From the NCBI GenBank assembly GCA_009602725.1, contig WELB01000123.1, forward strand, positions 211,393-251,154: a DNA stretch of 39,762 bases. Reading direction: 5' to 3'. The stretch's first letter is position 1. Each line of letters opens with the position of its first letter. The notes under the pieces were generated by a model. That model saw only the letters and a list, made by a program, of their open reading frames with translations. It ran no database searches and was not told the origin of the DNA. This stretch comes from Spirogloea muscicola. Taxonomy: Eukaryota; Streptophyta; Zygnematophyceae; Spirogloeales; Spirogloeaceae. This document shows positions 15,454-26,600 of this stretch, piece by piece. The translations under genes and the position numbers were made by a program.

Positions 15454-16095
15454 GTGGGCGAGGAGTTGTCCAACGAGGAGCGAAAGCAGTTTATGGAGCT
15501 GCTGGAGAGGCACCGGCAGACGTTTGCCTTCTCCATGGCGGAGCTTGGCACCTGCCAGTTAGGGGAAATGACAATTGCGCTGACTACGGCAGAGCCGGTG
15601 TACTGGCGGAGGCATCGGCTCAGCCCGGTGGAGTGGGCGCTGGTGCAGGCGCGCTGTGAGGAGCTAATGCAGGTGGGGCTCATCGAGGAGTCGGATTCTC
15701 AATATGGGGCGCCAACGGTGATGCCGGTGAAAAGGACCTTTTTGGCCGGTGGACGGAGAGGAGGATGTGCGGGGACTACCGCGCCCTGAATGAGGTGACT
15801 CAGCCCGATCGCTATCCCATGCCCACCCCAGAGGAGATATTTGATGAGCTGGGTGCAGCGTGCGTCTTCAGCGTTTTGGACCTGCGCCCGGGATCAATAA
15901 GATTGGGATCAAGATGGAGAACAGGCCAAAGACAGCCTTCTGGAGAGCGGAGCGGCTCTACCATTGGACACGCATGCCATCTGGGTTGCGCAACGCCCCG
16001 GCCAGGTTTCAACGGGTGATGGATCAGGTCTTGGCGGGGTTGCACTTCGCCAGATGCTACATTGACGACGTGTTGGTGTTTTAGCACAATGGTGT
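15454..16095 (+). pseudogene. Gypsy reverse transcriptase fragment, plus-strand copy
   Basis: The RT starts with EELSNEERKQFMELLERHRQ, continues MCGDYRALNEVTQPDRYPMP (about 15763), LDLRPG, RLYHWTRMPSGLRNAPARFQ and ends CYIDDVLVF (about 16060). It has a frame change near 15740, a deletion in the LDLRQGF motif near 15890, and a TAG right after DVLVF at 16083. It lies about 350 bases after the methyltransferase end in the same orientation, placing the methyltransferase between protease and RT. The sequence turns round into the inverted copy at about 16095. Confidence 0.85.
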
Positions 16096-17745
16096 CCGTA
16101 GGCCCTGGCACGCGCATTAACGCGTCCACCTTCGTCTGCTGCACGTCCAACCCTCCTGGTGTCACCTTATGTCCCAAATACAATGCCGTGCCCACCCCGA
16201 ACCGGCACTTGCCGGGGTGACACTTATTCCGGATGTCCCAATCCTCCCCAGCACTGCCTCCACGTGCGCCACGTGCTCTGCCACCGTTGTGCTAAACACC
16301 AACACGTCGTCAATGCAGCATCTGGCGAAGCGCAACCCCGCCAAGACCTGATCCATCACCCGTTGAAACCTGGCCGGGGCGTTGCGCAACCCAAATGGCA
16401 TGCGTGTCCAATGGTAGAGCCGCTCCGCTCTCCAGAGGGCTGTCTTTGGCCTGTTCTCCATCTTGATCCCAATCTGATTGAATCCCTGGCGCAGGTCCAA
16501 GATGCTGAAGACGCACGCTGCACCTAGCTCATCAAATATCTCCTCTGGGGTGGGCATGGGATAGCGATTGGGCTGAGTCACCTCATTCAGGGCGCGGTAG
16601 TCCCCGCACATCCTCTTCTCCGTCCACTGGCCAAAAAGGTCCTTCTTCGCCGGCATCACCATCGGCGCCGCGTATTGGAACTCCGACTCCTCGATGAGCC
16701 CCACCTGCATTAGCTCCTCACAGCGCGCCTGCACCAGCGCCCACTCCACCTGGCTGAGCCGATGCCTCCGCCAGTACACCGGCTCTGCCGTAGTCAGCGC
16801 AATTGTCATTTCCCCTAACTGGCAGGTGCCAAGCTCCGCCATGGAGAAGGCAAACGTCTGCCGGTGCCTCTCCAGCAGCTCCATAAACTGCTTTCGCTCC
16901 TCGTTGGACAACTCCTCGCCCACATCCCTCTCGTGGAGCAGCTTCTCCTTCCCTGCTCCCAATTTCTCCTGCTGTGGTTGCTATGCGGGCCCCCCCCCCA
17001 GCCTCCTGCTGCTGGGCCCCGTATAGCGACGGGCTCCTCCCTGCAGGAACGACCACTACGGCACGAGTGCTTGGTAGCTGCTCCACAAACTCCGATCCCT
17101 CACCCAAGGATACCGGCACAGGCAGAAAGAGTTGAATCGACCTGCAGGGGCCCCTTTCGGAAGCCCCTGAATTCTCGCTGCAGGCGGTCGGGGTGTCCGC
17201 CCCCCGCGCGGACTTGGGTGCCACCTGTTCAAGCTGCGGCTCTATTCCCCCCCCCAGTGGAAAGCCGCCAGCGCCTGCGTGCGCCGCCCACTGTATGGAG
17301 AGCCCCTGCGCCAGCTGCCACTCTGCCTGCTGGCTCGGCTGCGCGGCAAAGCCTACCGACAGCACCCACGTGAGAGCCCTCAGATCCATAGCCTGCCCCA
17401 ACAACTTCCGACGCTGCCGCTCAGTGAGCCCAAGAGCCGCTGTTGTGCCGGTCTGGAAGCCCAACGCCCGCTCCCGCTCTTCGGCACGGGGCTCCTCCAG
17501 GCGCTGCGTGGTGTTGTCCCACACCATACCCTGGCCTCCATTCCTGGACGCGTAAGACGCCGGGTAGCTCACCAGCGTGGGCAACGCCGCCCTTGGCTGT
17601 CCCACCTTGTTGCACAGCGCGTACGGAGGAATTGTCGTCCCGCTTCACTCCCCGGGTCCAATATGTCTGCCACTAACAGCCCGGCTGGGCGCTTGACTAA
17701 CGCGACCGCAGTGGCCACTAACTCTGGCTGAGCCAGTTTGGTCCA
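16090..17745 (-). pseudogene. Gypsy methyltransferase C-terminus and nearly intact RT, minus-strand copy
   Basis: Read from 17745 downward: TKLAQPELVATAVALVKRPA, ERERALGFQTGTTAA, LTERQRRKLLGQAMDL, then the recurring linker (about 17220-17115) and an RT open over about 266 residues (16962-16162). RT motifs are MCGDYRALNEVTQPNRYPMP, LDLRQGFNQIGI, GLRNAPARFQRVMDQ and CIDDVLVFS, where the usual YIDD Tyr is Cys. A long frame (17605-16718) covers the methyltransferase end and linker. It lacks everything before motif VIII. A further stretch to 16090 gives the RT thumb (GHKVTPGGLDV) after a frame change. Confidence 0.85.
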
Positions 17746-18160
17746 CTTCGGGGTGGGCACGGCATCGTACTTGGGACATGAGGTGACACCAGGAGGGTTG
17801 GGCGTGCAGCGGGCGAAGGTGGACGCGTTGATGCGCGTGCCAGTGCCTACGGACATCAGCAGGCTGCGGGCCTTCCTGGGCCTGGCAAACTATTATCGGC
17901 AATTTGTGAAGGGCTTCGCCGCAGCTCGGTCAGGGCTTCACAACAGCCCTTCACAGATTGCCAAAAATAGCTTGCCAGGCCCAGGAAGGCCCGCAGCCTG
18001 CTGATGTCCGTAGGCACTGGCACCCGCATCAACGCGTCCACCTTCGCCCGCTGCACGCCCAGGAGTGTTTTCCCCAACCCTCCTGGTGTCACCTCATGTC
18101 CCAAATACGATGCCGTGCCCACCCCGAACCGGCACTTGCCGGGGTGACACTTCATTCCGG
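17740..18160. repeat. Small inverted repeat of RT thumb sequence
   Basis: At 17740-17935 (+) the sequence reads FGVGTASYLGHEVTPGGLGV and AFLGLANYYRQFVKGF. At about 18150-17950 (-) the same stretch recurs in opposite orientation, with a 12-base insertion coding GKTL near 18060. The centre is near 17940. The minus copy continues to about 18270 with YIDDVLVFSTTV. The whole forms a hairpin with arms of nearly 200 bases. Confidence 0.8.
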
Positions 18161-18296
18161 ATGTCCCAATCCTCCCCAGCACCGCATCCACGTGCGCCAC
18201 GTGCTCTGGCCACCGTTGTGCTAAACACCAACACGTCGTCAATGTAGCATCTGGCGAAGCGCAACCCGGCATGGGCGCGGCAGCCGCCAGCTTCCA

Positions 18297-18590
18297 GAGG
18301 GCGCAGATCACTTGGCGGGTAGGGAGCATGGCCGCCGGGAAGAGCAGGGCGCGCGGTACCCCTTGTCGTTTGCGCGCCTGACGGAGGTGGCTGCAGACGG
18401 GCCAGCAGCGGTCGGATAGGGCGCGGTGCAAGTCTCTGCGCGGCAGCTAGCGGCCGCACTCATGAGCACGCCCTTGCTGTCGTTGGCAAGCGTGGGCTGC
18501 TCTGAGTTGGCGCTGAGGAAGGCGCTGCAGCAGCACCTGCCGGGTCTGCTGGAGGGCGACATGGCGGGGTCGAGCGAATCACCCAAAGCC
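18297..18590 (+). repeat. Direct repeat copy B; carries the empty site for the 80-base element
   Basis: This matches 12563-12855 in the same orientation. At its left edge (about 18285-18310) the sequence runs uninterrupted through the point where copy A is split by the 80-base element, so it is the natural unoccupied site for comparison. A TAG at about 18418 breaks the frame. Confidence 0.75.
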
Positions 18591-18670
18591 AGGGGGGGGG
18601 GCGGACACCCCGACCGCCTACAGTGACAATTCAGGGGCTTCCGAAAGGGGCCCCTGCAGGTCGATTCTGC
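18590..18670 (+). repeat. Recurring linker module inside the gag/pre-protease junction
   Basis: This copy of the roughly 100-base linker has a G run, CGGACACCCCGACCGCCTAC, GGGGCTTCCGAAAGGGGCCC and TGCAGGTCGATTC. At its right end it joins gag sequence in the opposite orientation. The module contains an imperfect inverted repeat, CGACC..CTGCAG against CTGCAGGTCG, at its two ends. Confidence 0.65.
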
Positions 18671-20060
18671 CCCTTCTGCTCGGCCTGCGCTGCCGTGGCG
18701 GTGGCTGCCATTGTAGCTTGCATCTGCGCGACCTGCTCCTTGAGCAGCTCCAGTTCGGTGGACGAGCTGGCCTGTGCAACGGCTGACGATGCGGCTGCGC
18801 TCCTGGCCGCCCGGGACACTGCGTGAGCCTGCCGCTGCGCCGGCCGCTGCTCTGGATGCAGCGTCCAACAGGTATCCGCCCCGTGACCTGCCTTACCGCA
18901 ATGGGTGCACCGCATGCCAGCCCCCCTTGGGCAATCCCTCTTGGTATGCCCGGGCTGGTTGCACGTGTAGCAGAGACCGGCCCCAGCCGGCCCAGCTGGT
19001 ACTACCGACGCCGCCGCCATGCCCTGCTTGCTGGGCACCCGCCACTGTCTCGGCTGAGTCCTGAACCACAGCCGCAGCTGAGCAGCCGGCCTCCCTTCGC
19101 TCTTGACTGAAGCCGCCACCTCCACCGCCTTCCCTGCGAAGTGGCGCTCGACGTCATGGCGAGATCCGCCACCTGGTCGATGGTGAAGGTATGGTGGTAG
19201 GCTGCGAAGACCTGTTGCTCAAGCCAAGCCCCATTTTTGCCTCCTCCAAGGGCCTCTAGGAACTTGTGAGCCGCATCGATCTCTGTCAGCCTGCCTGTGT
19301 CTCGGCGCAGCTGCTTGAGGCGCTGTGCCATGACCATGACGTCCTCGCCTGGCAGGCACTGGAAATTAGCCAGCTCCGCCACCTTGGCCGCGGAGTCTGT
19401 CTTGAATTGAAGGCTGAGCAGATGCAGGAAGTGCTGGTGAGTCTGCCAGTAAACGCTCCCGCTGGGCCGGCGTCCCCGCCCCCAGGGCCCCCTCCGCCAC
19501 CACCGACAGACCCGCAATGAGCTCCTCTGCTGCAGCACCATAATCCTCATCGCTGGCTAGCCTCCCGCCAGCCGGCACCTCCTCCTTGGCGGCCAGAATC
19601 TCCTTCATGACCGACCGGTAGTACCATAGCGCGGGCCCGTCCAAGAAATTCCGGCAGTCTTGAAACCCACCCACCGCGTGAAGCGGTGGTTGAGTTCCAT
19701 CCTTGCCATAGTCGCTTCGACCTTCATCTCCAGTCCCAAGAGCGAGATCCCATCCGCCCTCCCAGTGTACTTCCTCCCCGGTCTCGCGGCCGTCTCCTCC
19801 ATGCTGTCGTTGGACGGTGCGCTGCCCTCGTTGTCGCTGGCCGCAGCACCGTCGTCCGACAACTCCGGCGGCAGATCTGCCTCGTCCCGCTGCCAATCTG
19901 CAGGCGGTAGCGAGTAGTGCGCGCCGCTCCTGTTGGGCATCCAGATCCCAACCCCGGTGGCCCGATGCGCCGCTCCCGCTGCCGCCGCGTCGCTCGCCCT
20001 CCACAGATCTAGATATAGATCTGGAGCTGGATCTCGATCTCGATCTCGATGTCTCCGCAA
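18670..20060 (-). pseudogene. Gypsy gag with two CCHC zinc knuckles
   Basis: Read from 20060 downward: an Arg/Asp-rich start, an acidic region (LPPELSDDGAA), a gag-like helical region FLDGPALWYYRSV (about 19650) and FKTDSAAKVAELANFQCLPG (about 19400), ALGGGKNGAWLEQQVF, then two zinc knuckles CYTCNQPGHTKRDC and CTHCGKAGHGADTC (about 18970-18860) and a coiled coil EQVAQMQATMAATATAAQ. FLDGPALWYY and FKTDSAAKVAELANF resemble retrotransposon gag. The frame changes about three times. The predicted role is coat and RNA binding. Its pol continuation is not adjacent. Confidence 0.85.
20005..20052. repeat. GATCT-rich simple repeat
   Basis: This is a short degenerate run of AGATCT/GATCTC units, ending in three tandem TCGATC units. 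On the minus strand it encodes the Arg-Asp run at the start of the gag frame. Confidence 0.8.
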
Positions 20061-21275
20061 GTAGATACTCGCACCTCGCCTCTCTCTCGCTTACGTCGTC
20101 ACCCCCGCCGGGGGATCTCTCGCCGCTTCGGCCCCCTGACCAACCTGGCCCGGAGCTTCAACCTGCGGCGCGCCAAACCCTGCCAACCCTTGCCGGCGGC
20201 TGCGGCGGCGCGCTAGGTTCTTTCTCCACTGAGGGACTTGCGGAGAGATGGCCTCTTTCCGCCGTCCGATCTGTTAAGACCCCACCCTGCGACTCAAGCT
20301 CCCTCAGACCTTGTCCATTCTTTTGGGCTGGCCTTTCCCAGCCACCAGTCAATCTGGCCGCGCTTTCTCGCGAAGGGGGGTCAAGGCAGTAGGTATAGGG
20401 ACTTCATACTCGGCGCCCCGGGGCTCTCCAGCCCGCCCATACGGGTTGCGCCCTACTCAGCGAGTCACCCCATAGGTTACCCCCGCTGAGGTTCCCTGAA
20501 CCACCTTCCTACCTGAGATATCTAACCAGGGTTAGCCCTGGTCAGTTTCGCCCAACCACCCTCTAGCCGACGCTACAACGACGCTCTGCGCCCGGGCATG
20601 ACATTCACTCCCCACCACAAGGATGCCCTGGAGCGCACTAGTAGCATGAAGGCAGCCACCTGACCGGCATCGAAAAGGCAAGTGCTACGCCTCATCGACA
20701 TACTTGATCTCCAACTCTCCTTCTATGATGATGCACACTTGCTTCGTGTGAAGATTAACAACTCATCTTCACAAGCTCTCACCTTTTGGCGCTTTTTGGC
20801 CCCCTTCGAACCTTGTCTTGTTTTTTAGAGCTGGCTTCTCACAGCCTTTGCCACTACTGAAGAGCCACTTCTTCTCACCTACTCGCCCTGTTACACACGG
20901 CCAATTTTGCAACCTTGCATACAAGTGCAGGCAATCCAGGCTTGGCCAACCATAGCACTACTGCAAGTAGCGCATTAGTCAAACACATACTAGCACGGCT
21001 TTGGTTGCTCAATCATGGGAATCTCCACACGGGCTAATGTCAGAGTTTTGAAAACCTCAACAAGGAAGTCATTTGTTATCAGAAGATCCCAGCCAGATCT
21101 GGTAAGCCTAACGAAAACGGGAACGGTGGATCCCTTTATCACTGCACAATACATGAAAGACATGTCGGACCACCACTTTGTGTATTTGTCAAATCCATGG
21201 CCGAAGAGCTTTACAGAGCCCTCCAGCTTTAATATCCTGTGCTGATGAAGTAGCTCCTACTGAAGGTCTGGGCTT
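20061..21275. other. No gene seen; retroelement flank plus hairpin-repeat relatives
   Basis: 20061-20650 lies directly upstream of the minus-strand gag and is where its 5' leader and LTR would be; I see no matching LTR partner. 20310-20370 carries a variant of the hairpin repeat (TTGGGCTGGCC, then CCCAGCCACCAGTCAATC and TGGCCGCGCTT), which returns at about 24195-24245. A weaker variant is at about 20820-20860. A short perfect hairpin ACCAGGG-TTAG-CCCTGGT lies at about 20525-20542. The rest is featureless. Confidence 0.5.
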
Positions 21276-23352
21276 TTAGTCATGCAAGGTCTCTGGGCCT
21301 GCTGGAGCATGTCCAATCTCGCCCTTCACGCCGCCGACATGCGCTTTCACACTGAACCAGCTCAGCACAATCAGAACAATAGGATCGACGCCAGTGGTTC
21401 CCCTCAAACGCAACACAGCAGAGCTCTTCACGCCTAAATAAGTGCCAACCTCCTCCCCGGGCTCCCCCTCTCTCTTTTTTGCAGTGAACACGAAGCTGTT
21501 CCCATTCTTGGACTTCTGGAGTTCCACCATGCTCGGGCCAAGAGTTGGCCGCTCTGAGCCATCAATCTGCAGCATAGGCGGACAGCTCAATGACTCCCCT
21601 CCTCGAGTAAGAGTAAACCTCCACCCCAGTGATTGCTACGCCTGTGCTGTGGTTCTTCTGTCTATGGAGTTAGTACCAACCACCACAGAGGACCATCATT
21701 CCTGGACGAACCTCTAACATCATGGTCAGAGAGCACTGAAGTACCTGAGACGAAAGAGCAGCGAACAGGCGGTCCTTGACAAACTGCACCCCCACTGGCC
21801 GCCCATTGGCATACAGGCGCACCTCTGTAGCGCCTCCGACTGAGCAGCGGTAGTTGTCGCCCGAGTGCCACGGGTAGTCGTTGTGCTCACGCACAAGAAG
21901 CATAATGACCTCGCCAGTGGCGCCATCCTGCCGAGAACCGCACCACCTACCAAGAGTGTGAGCAAGCCTGGTACTTACAGAGGCGCACAACCATCACATC
22001 TGCAAGAGTTTTCCCCTGACTGGCGCCTGGCAGCAGTGGCTCCCTCCTATCCCAAGCTTGACCAGTTGCCTCAGAAGTGGGAGCTAAGGATGGCCTCCTC
22101 GACCGTGTCTTCAGAAGTCAATTCCGTCTGCGTGCCTGCACCAGGCTTATACTACTGCACAAAGTCTCTGTCTCTGACAGGAGCTCAGATGTATGGTGGT
22201 TTGCATGCTCTGCAGATGTGGCTCTACCTTGATGCTGGCGGAGCGGGTGCTGGGGTGGTGTTCGAGGTACAAGAGAGGCTTAAGCTGCCACACGACAAAG
22301 GGATTTTGTACAGTGCTCCTTCGCGCTTAACCGGCACCAGGGCTCTGTTAAAGGAACAGATAAACAGCGACGAAGCCGAGTGCGCGAGCATTGCATAGCT
22401 TCTTTGACCTCTTAAGTTTGCTGCTTCACAAAGGCAAAAGCCATCGTGCGTCACTGAAGGTAACATCCCTGTGACCTCAACAGGCAATTGACATGCAATT
22501 GGTCTACCAACCTGATTCAGCTCAGCGGCTCCTTCCGCCGAGACATCGCCTGCGTAGACCATACGGTCGCCTGCGAGGCCCTTGGACGGCTTCAACGTCA
22601 CCATGTTGCCTGCAGCCCTGTATGATCCACAGCAAGCACGTTGTTTAAAGGCCCCGCCGCACCGCCAGAGAGAGCCGATAACGGCTGGTCAGGCGTCGCC
22701 AAGAAGAGCTGAATGACATCGTCTTAATTCCAGCGCCACCTCCTGCCGCGCGCCCAGGTGGCACTCGACGGCCTGCTCGGCCTTGACTGCTCAGCAAGCT
22801 CCTGCGCCTGGGGAGCTTGGCAGCTGACGCCGGCACTGCTGCGGTCGCTCGTACCTGATGGCATTGCGTATGGTGCTGAGGAGCGCGGCGTCGACGTGAA
22901 GCTCCTTGGCCTGGCGGGCCACGCGCAACGGAGAGCTCCGGCGGTAAATGTCCGGGCGAGCTGAGTGGTCAGCTCCTGCCGAAAGGAGCTGACTCGGCCT
23001 CAAGCTCGGAACTTGAGCGCTGGGTCACGGCAGAGGGCGGGCCGGACGCGCTAGGGCCCGCGGCGGCGCCGGCCGTAGCTGCCGTCGTAGCGAGCGGCGG
23101 CGGCGGCGGCGGTGGCGGTGGGCTAGGCCGCCATGGCGCCGCGAAGCGCGCCGCGAGTCGCGGCGGGGAACGCGGCGCGGCACGCGGCGGGGGGGACAAG
23201 CGCCGGGCCTGGTCGCCGCGCGGGACTTCAACTGCCGCCTTTCTCTCCGACGGGTGACGGCTCCTAACTGGAATCGTCTTCATCTCTAACTGCCGCTTTG
23301 CGAGTGCCCCGACACCGTCTTCTTCGCGGAGGTGATGGAGGTAGACGGGCAC
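21276..23352 (-). CDS. Unidentified multi-exon gene
   Basis: Seen on the minus strand: a first exon rich in Pro, Ala and Ser (from an ATG at 23352 or 23286 to about 22975), an exon ending at 22855 (QAKELHVDAALLSTIRNAIR), one near 22790-22710 (VECHLGARQEVALELRR), 22609-22512 (MVTLKPSKGLAGDRMVYAGD), one ending at 21979 (GASQGKTLADVMVVRL), 21927-21745 (61 codons, VGGATEVRLYANGRPVGVQF) and a last exon from about 21600 to a TAA at 21278-21276 (GPSMVELQKSKNGNSFVF, then a weakly hydrophobic VDPIVLIVLSWFSV). Donors such as GTAAGT after 21979 and the clean 183-base exon support a real gene. I recognise no family. The join between the first two exons needs a frame change or an unseen intron. Confidence 0.55.
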
Positions 23353-23619
23353 GGGACAGCTGCCGGCAGGCCCGGTGGCCCGCCCGCTTACCGACAGCTA
23401 ATCACTACTGCCCACGCCGGTTCTCGACAGCTACAACAGAAGAGGAAGACGCTTCCAATCAAGGAGACGAGTGCTGTAATTGGCCACAAAGGTGTGAAGA
23501 CATTGAACAACAACGCCAAGCTGCTGCGGCGCCGGCGACTGGGAAGAGATTTGCTCGCCCACAGAGCGTAGGGGCTGGGAGAGGAGAAGAAGGGAAAGGC
23601 TATCCCAAAACGAGCCTAA

Positions 23620-26600
23620 CATCTCCGACCTGCGGCTGCTTAGCAGAGGTTACTGAGTGATTCGTAGCTGCTCTGTTTCTGTTTCTTAGCGCTTCCCCTG
23701 GCCACCATCTCGTACTTTGTTCATTCTTGTTCGGGCTGGTTTTTCCAGCCCCTATTCTCAATGGGCGAGCACTTTCTATCCCAAAAAGAATGGACAAGGT
23801 CCAAAGAGGCAAAACACGTCTTTTCGCCTGCTAGCTATTCAGAGTTGCATCTACTGACTAGAGATTACTGAGAGTCCCCTTGCTGATGTCTTCGTCCTTC
23901 AAGAAGAAAGGGCTCGCCCATTGAGAATAGGGGCTGGACAAACCCGCCACAAAAAGAATGAACAAAGTACGAGAAGGGGCCAGGGGAAGCGCTAAGAAAG
24001 ACAAGCACACGAAGACACAAGCAGCTACGAATCACTCAGTACCCCCTGCTAAGCAGGCGCAGGTCAGAGAAGCTAGGCTCCTAGAAGTGGGCCCCCTGAC
24101 CAGAGCCAGAGGCAGCAGCGAGGGCTCTGCCGGCACGCAGGTGAAGAGCGCGGGCCATGGACTTTCGCACTCCGGCTCCTTCAGACATTGGCATTCCTTT
24201 GGGCTGGCCTCTCCCAGCCACCAGTTAATCTGGCCGCGCTTGTCTGAGAGGGGCCGAGAAGGAAAAACCAAAGAGCTAGACAAGACACTACCAAAAGGTC
24301 AGCCGTCAGAAGAAGCAGCACTTTCAAGTAAAATTCTCTCGTTCAGAAAGAAGCAGCTGCCGAAGAGGGCGCGTCAGGGCTGTAAAGGAAGGCCAGCCCA
24401 AAGAGGAAGGAAGAGATGGCTTGCTCGAAGTAAGTAAATGGCTGTACGAGCGGCCACGAGTATGTAGCAGCTGGAACGAAGAGGCAGCTCTTCAAGCGGG
24501 CGTGGACTAGGACAAGCCAGCCCACAAGAGAATGAACAATGTCTACAAGCTGGAAAATTTTAGACGGCAGCTTCGCAAGGCAGCGCTACTGGCGGGCGGC
24601 AGATGTGTACAGTCGTAGCCCAAGTAGGCGGGGCATCCAACATTGCAGCGGCGCGCGCCAGCACTGCCGCCAAGCACTCGTCCTATAGGCTGTCCATGGG
24701 GGGCCTCTCATGGAAGCGTCCTTTCTTTCTTCTTTCTTCAGCCGCCGCACACAGCTCAGCAGCAGCGCAGGCTCGGTCGCCGGGCCTGCCCGAGGAAGTA
24801 CGTTACAGGGAAAATTCGTGTATTTGAAACAGTCGAAGGCCAAAATGGCCGTATACAACCAATGACGTACATCACCAACTACATATTGACCGGCTCAGTA
24901 GCCACGGGTCAACACATGAAGATTGCTATTTAATGCCTGCTGATCGATGTCACAGGGGAGAAGCGCCTGCTATCATAAGGGGCGGCTGTGAAGGGGGTGA
25001 TGTATGTGGGAGCCCAGCCCAACGGGAGTGGACAAAGACCGAAGAGGCCCGAAGTGCTGAACCACATAGCTATGCAAATGGCAACTGCGCAAGAAAGTGG
25101 CTCTTCCAAACGGGAGCGAAGGCCTTGAAAAGCCAGCCCAAAGAAATTGTGACGAGGATAATGGATTAGTAACCTCCACTTAGCAGCCGCATGTCAGAGT
25201 AGCTTGTGACTGGGAAAGTGCGGAAAAGTGCATCTGCAGCAGCAAGCCTACCTCCTACACTGCAGACGAAGAGGAAGTAAGTTTCTTCTACATAGCTTTT
25301 TGTAGCTGCTAAGCGCTTCTAAGAGAGGAGCTCGCCCAAAGAGAAGAGGAGCTGGCAGAAGCCAGCCAAAAAAAGAATGGACAAAAACCAAAGAGCCACA
25401 ACAGGTGCCGGAAAGAAGATGAGCTCGCCCATAGAAGAGAGGGGCTGGCAGAAGCCAGCCAAAAAAGAATGGACAATATCCAAAGAGCTCCAACACTAGC
25501 TAGGCATCTAGACAACTAGACATGACGGAACCACACGAAGTTCAATACCCGCGGGTGAGCAACATCAGGTCAGAGTAGCTCGAGGCTGGAAAAGATGCAG
25601 CCGGGCGAGACCCGGAAGCAGCAACAAGAGCACGGCCCGCGCGCGAGTGGACGGCATGAGCGAGTGAGCGTTGAAGGGACACGAAGAGCCGCATCCGGAA
25701 AACCTGGGCAAAACCTGGGGGGGAAAAGAAGGGAAATACAAAGGCTTTGGTCCCTCCGAACCTTTGTCAAATCTTTTCGGGCTGGCTTTTCACAGCCTTG
25801 CCCACTTCTTTCTTTCTTCGAGGAAACGAGAGCTGTGGAAAGAAAGTGCTCGCCCATTGAGAATAGGAGCTGTGGAAAGCCAGCCCAGAAAGAATGGACA
25901 AGGTCCAAAGAGCCGGAGGTGCTCTAGTGTTACAGCGATGCCAATGACTTCACAAAAGGGAGCTGAGTAAACCCGAGTCAGAAGCCGGAACAATGGCGCC
26001 GCAAGCAGCCACGCCACCGGTGCAGACCCCAGATGGCATGAAGAGAAGCTCTTATTTCTCTCCATTTGTCTCTCCTTTTCTGCGCAGCTGCCTTCCACAG
26101 CCATCGCGCTTTCTTCTCTCCGGCATGGAGGAAAGGAGGCGTCAGGAGAGTGAGCTCATCCAAGGGGACGAGGGCTGTGAAAGAAAAAGAAGAAAGTGCT
26201 CGCCCATTGAGAATAGGGGCTGGAACAACCAGCCCGAAAAAGAATGAACAAAGTACGAGAAGGGGGCCAGGGGAAGCGCTAAGTAACAGAAACAAAGCTG
26301 CTACGAGACACTCAGTAACCCCTACTAAGCAGCCGCAGATCAGAGATGCTGGGCTCCTGGAAGTGGGTCCCCTGGCCAGAAAGAAAGCGCGTCCAAATTG
26401 ACTGGTGGCTGTGAGAGGCCAGCCCTAAGGAATGGACAAGGTCTGAAGGAGCCAGATGGTGCAGAAATTCTCCCAATTCTCCCAAAGGCAAGGGCTGTGA
26501 AAAGCCAGCCCGAAAGAGAGAGAAGAGCGCTTCTTAGCGCTTCCTCTGGCTTCCTCTGGCCCCCTTCTCGTTCTTTGTTCATTCTTTTTTGGGCTGGCTT

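Larger units (their letters stand above)
14610..17745. repeat. Large inverted repeat of methyltransferase C-terminus plus RT
   Basis: The arm at about 14610-16095 (+) and the arm at about 17745-16275 (-) carry the same order: WTNLAQPE / WTKLAQPE, LTERQRRKLLGQAMDL, linker, EELSNEERKQF, RT to DVLVF. Each arm is near 1.47 kb and the spacer is about 180 bases of further RT on the minus strand. Differences are scattered point changes and short indels; the minus arm has the better RT frame. It may be two insertions in opposite orientation or one inverted duplication. Arms this alike could also be misassembled. Confidence 0.8.
9560..20060. mobile_element. Cluster of rearranged Ty3/gypsy retrotransposon fragments
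   Basis: About 10.5 kb made almost entirely of pieces of one gypsy family in alternating orientation. Order along the plus strand: RNase H-integrase-PHD (-), gag scrap (+), protease-methyltransferase-RT (+), RT-methyltransferase C-terminus (-), RT thumb (+), RT thumb (-), pre-protease segment (+), gag (-). No intact LTR pair is recognisable. Stops and frame changes interrupt most reading frames, so this is a graveyard rather than one insertion. Joining the pieces suggests an ancestral order of gag, zinc knuckles, protease, methyltransferase, RT, RNase H, integrase, PHD finger; this order is inference from overlapping fragments. Confidence 0.85.

Noticed and set aside
18059-18070. 12-base insertion coding GKTL in one RT copy, as a possible Walker-like motif
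   Set aside because: It is present in only one decayed copy and lacks the rest of a P-loop, so it is taken as a chance indel.
20525-20542. ACCAGGG-TTAG-CCCTGGT hairpin, reminiscent of plant-type telomere repeats
   Set aside because: It is a single palindrome with no tandem TTTAGGG array, so there is no telomere or interstitial telomere evidence.
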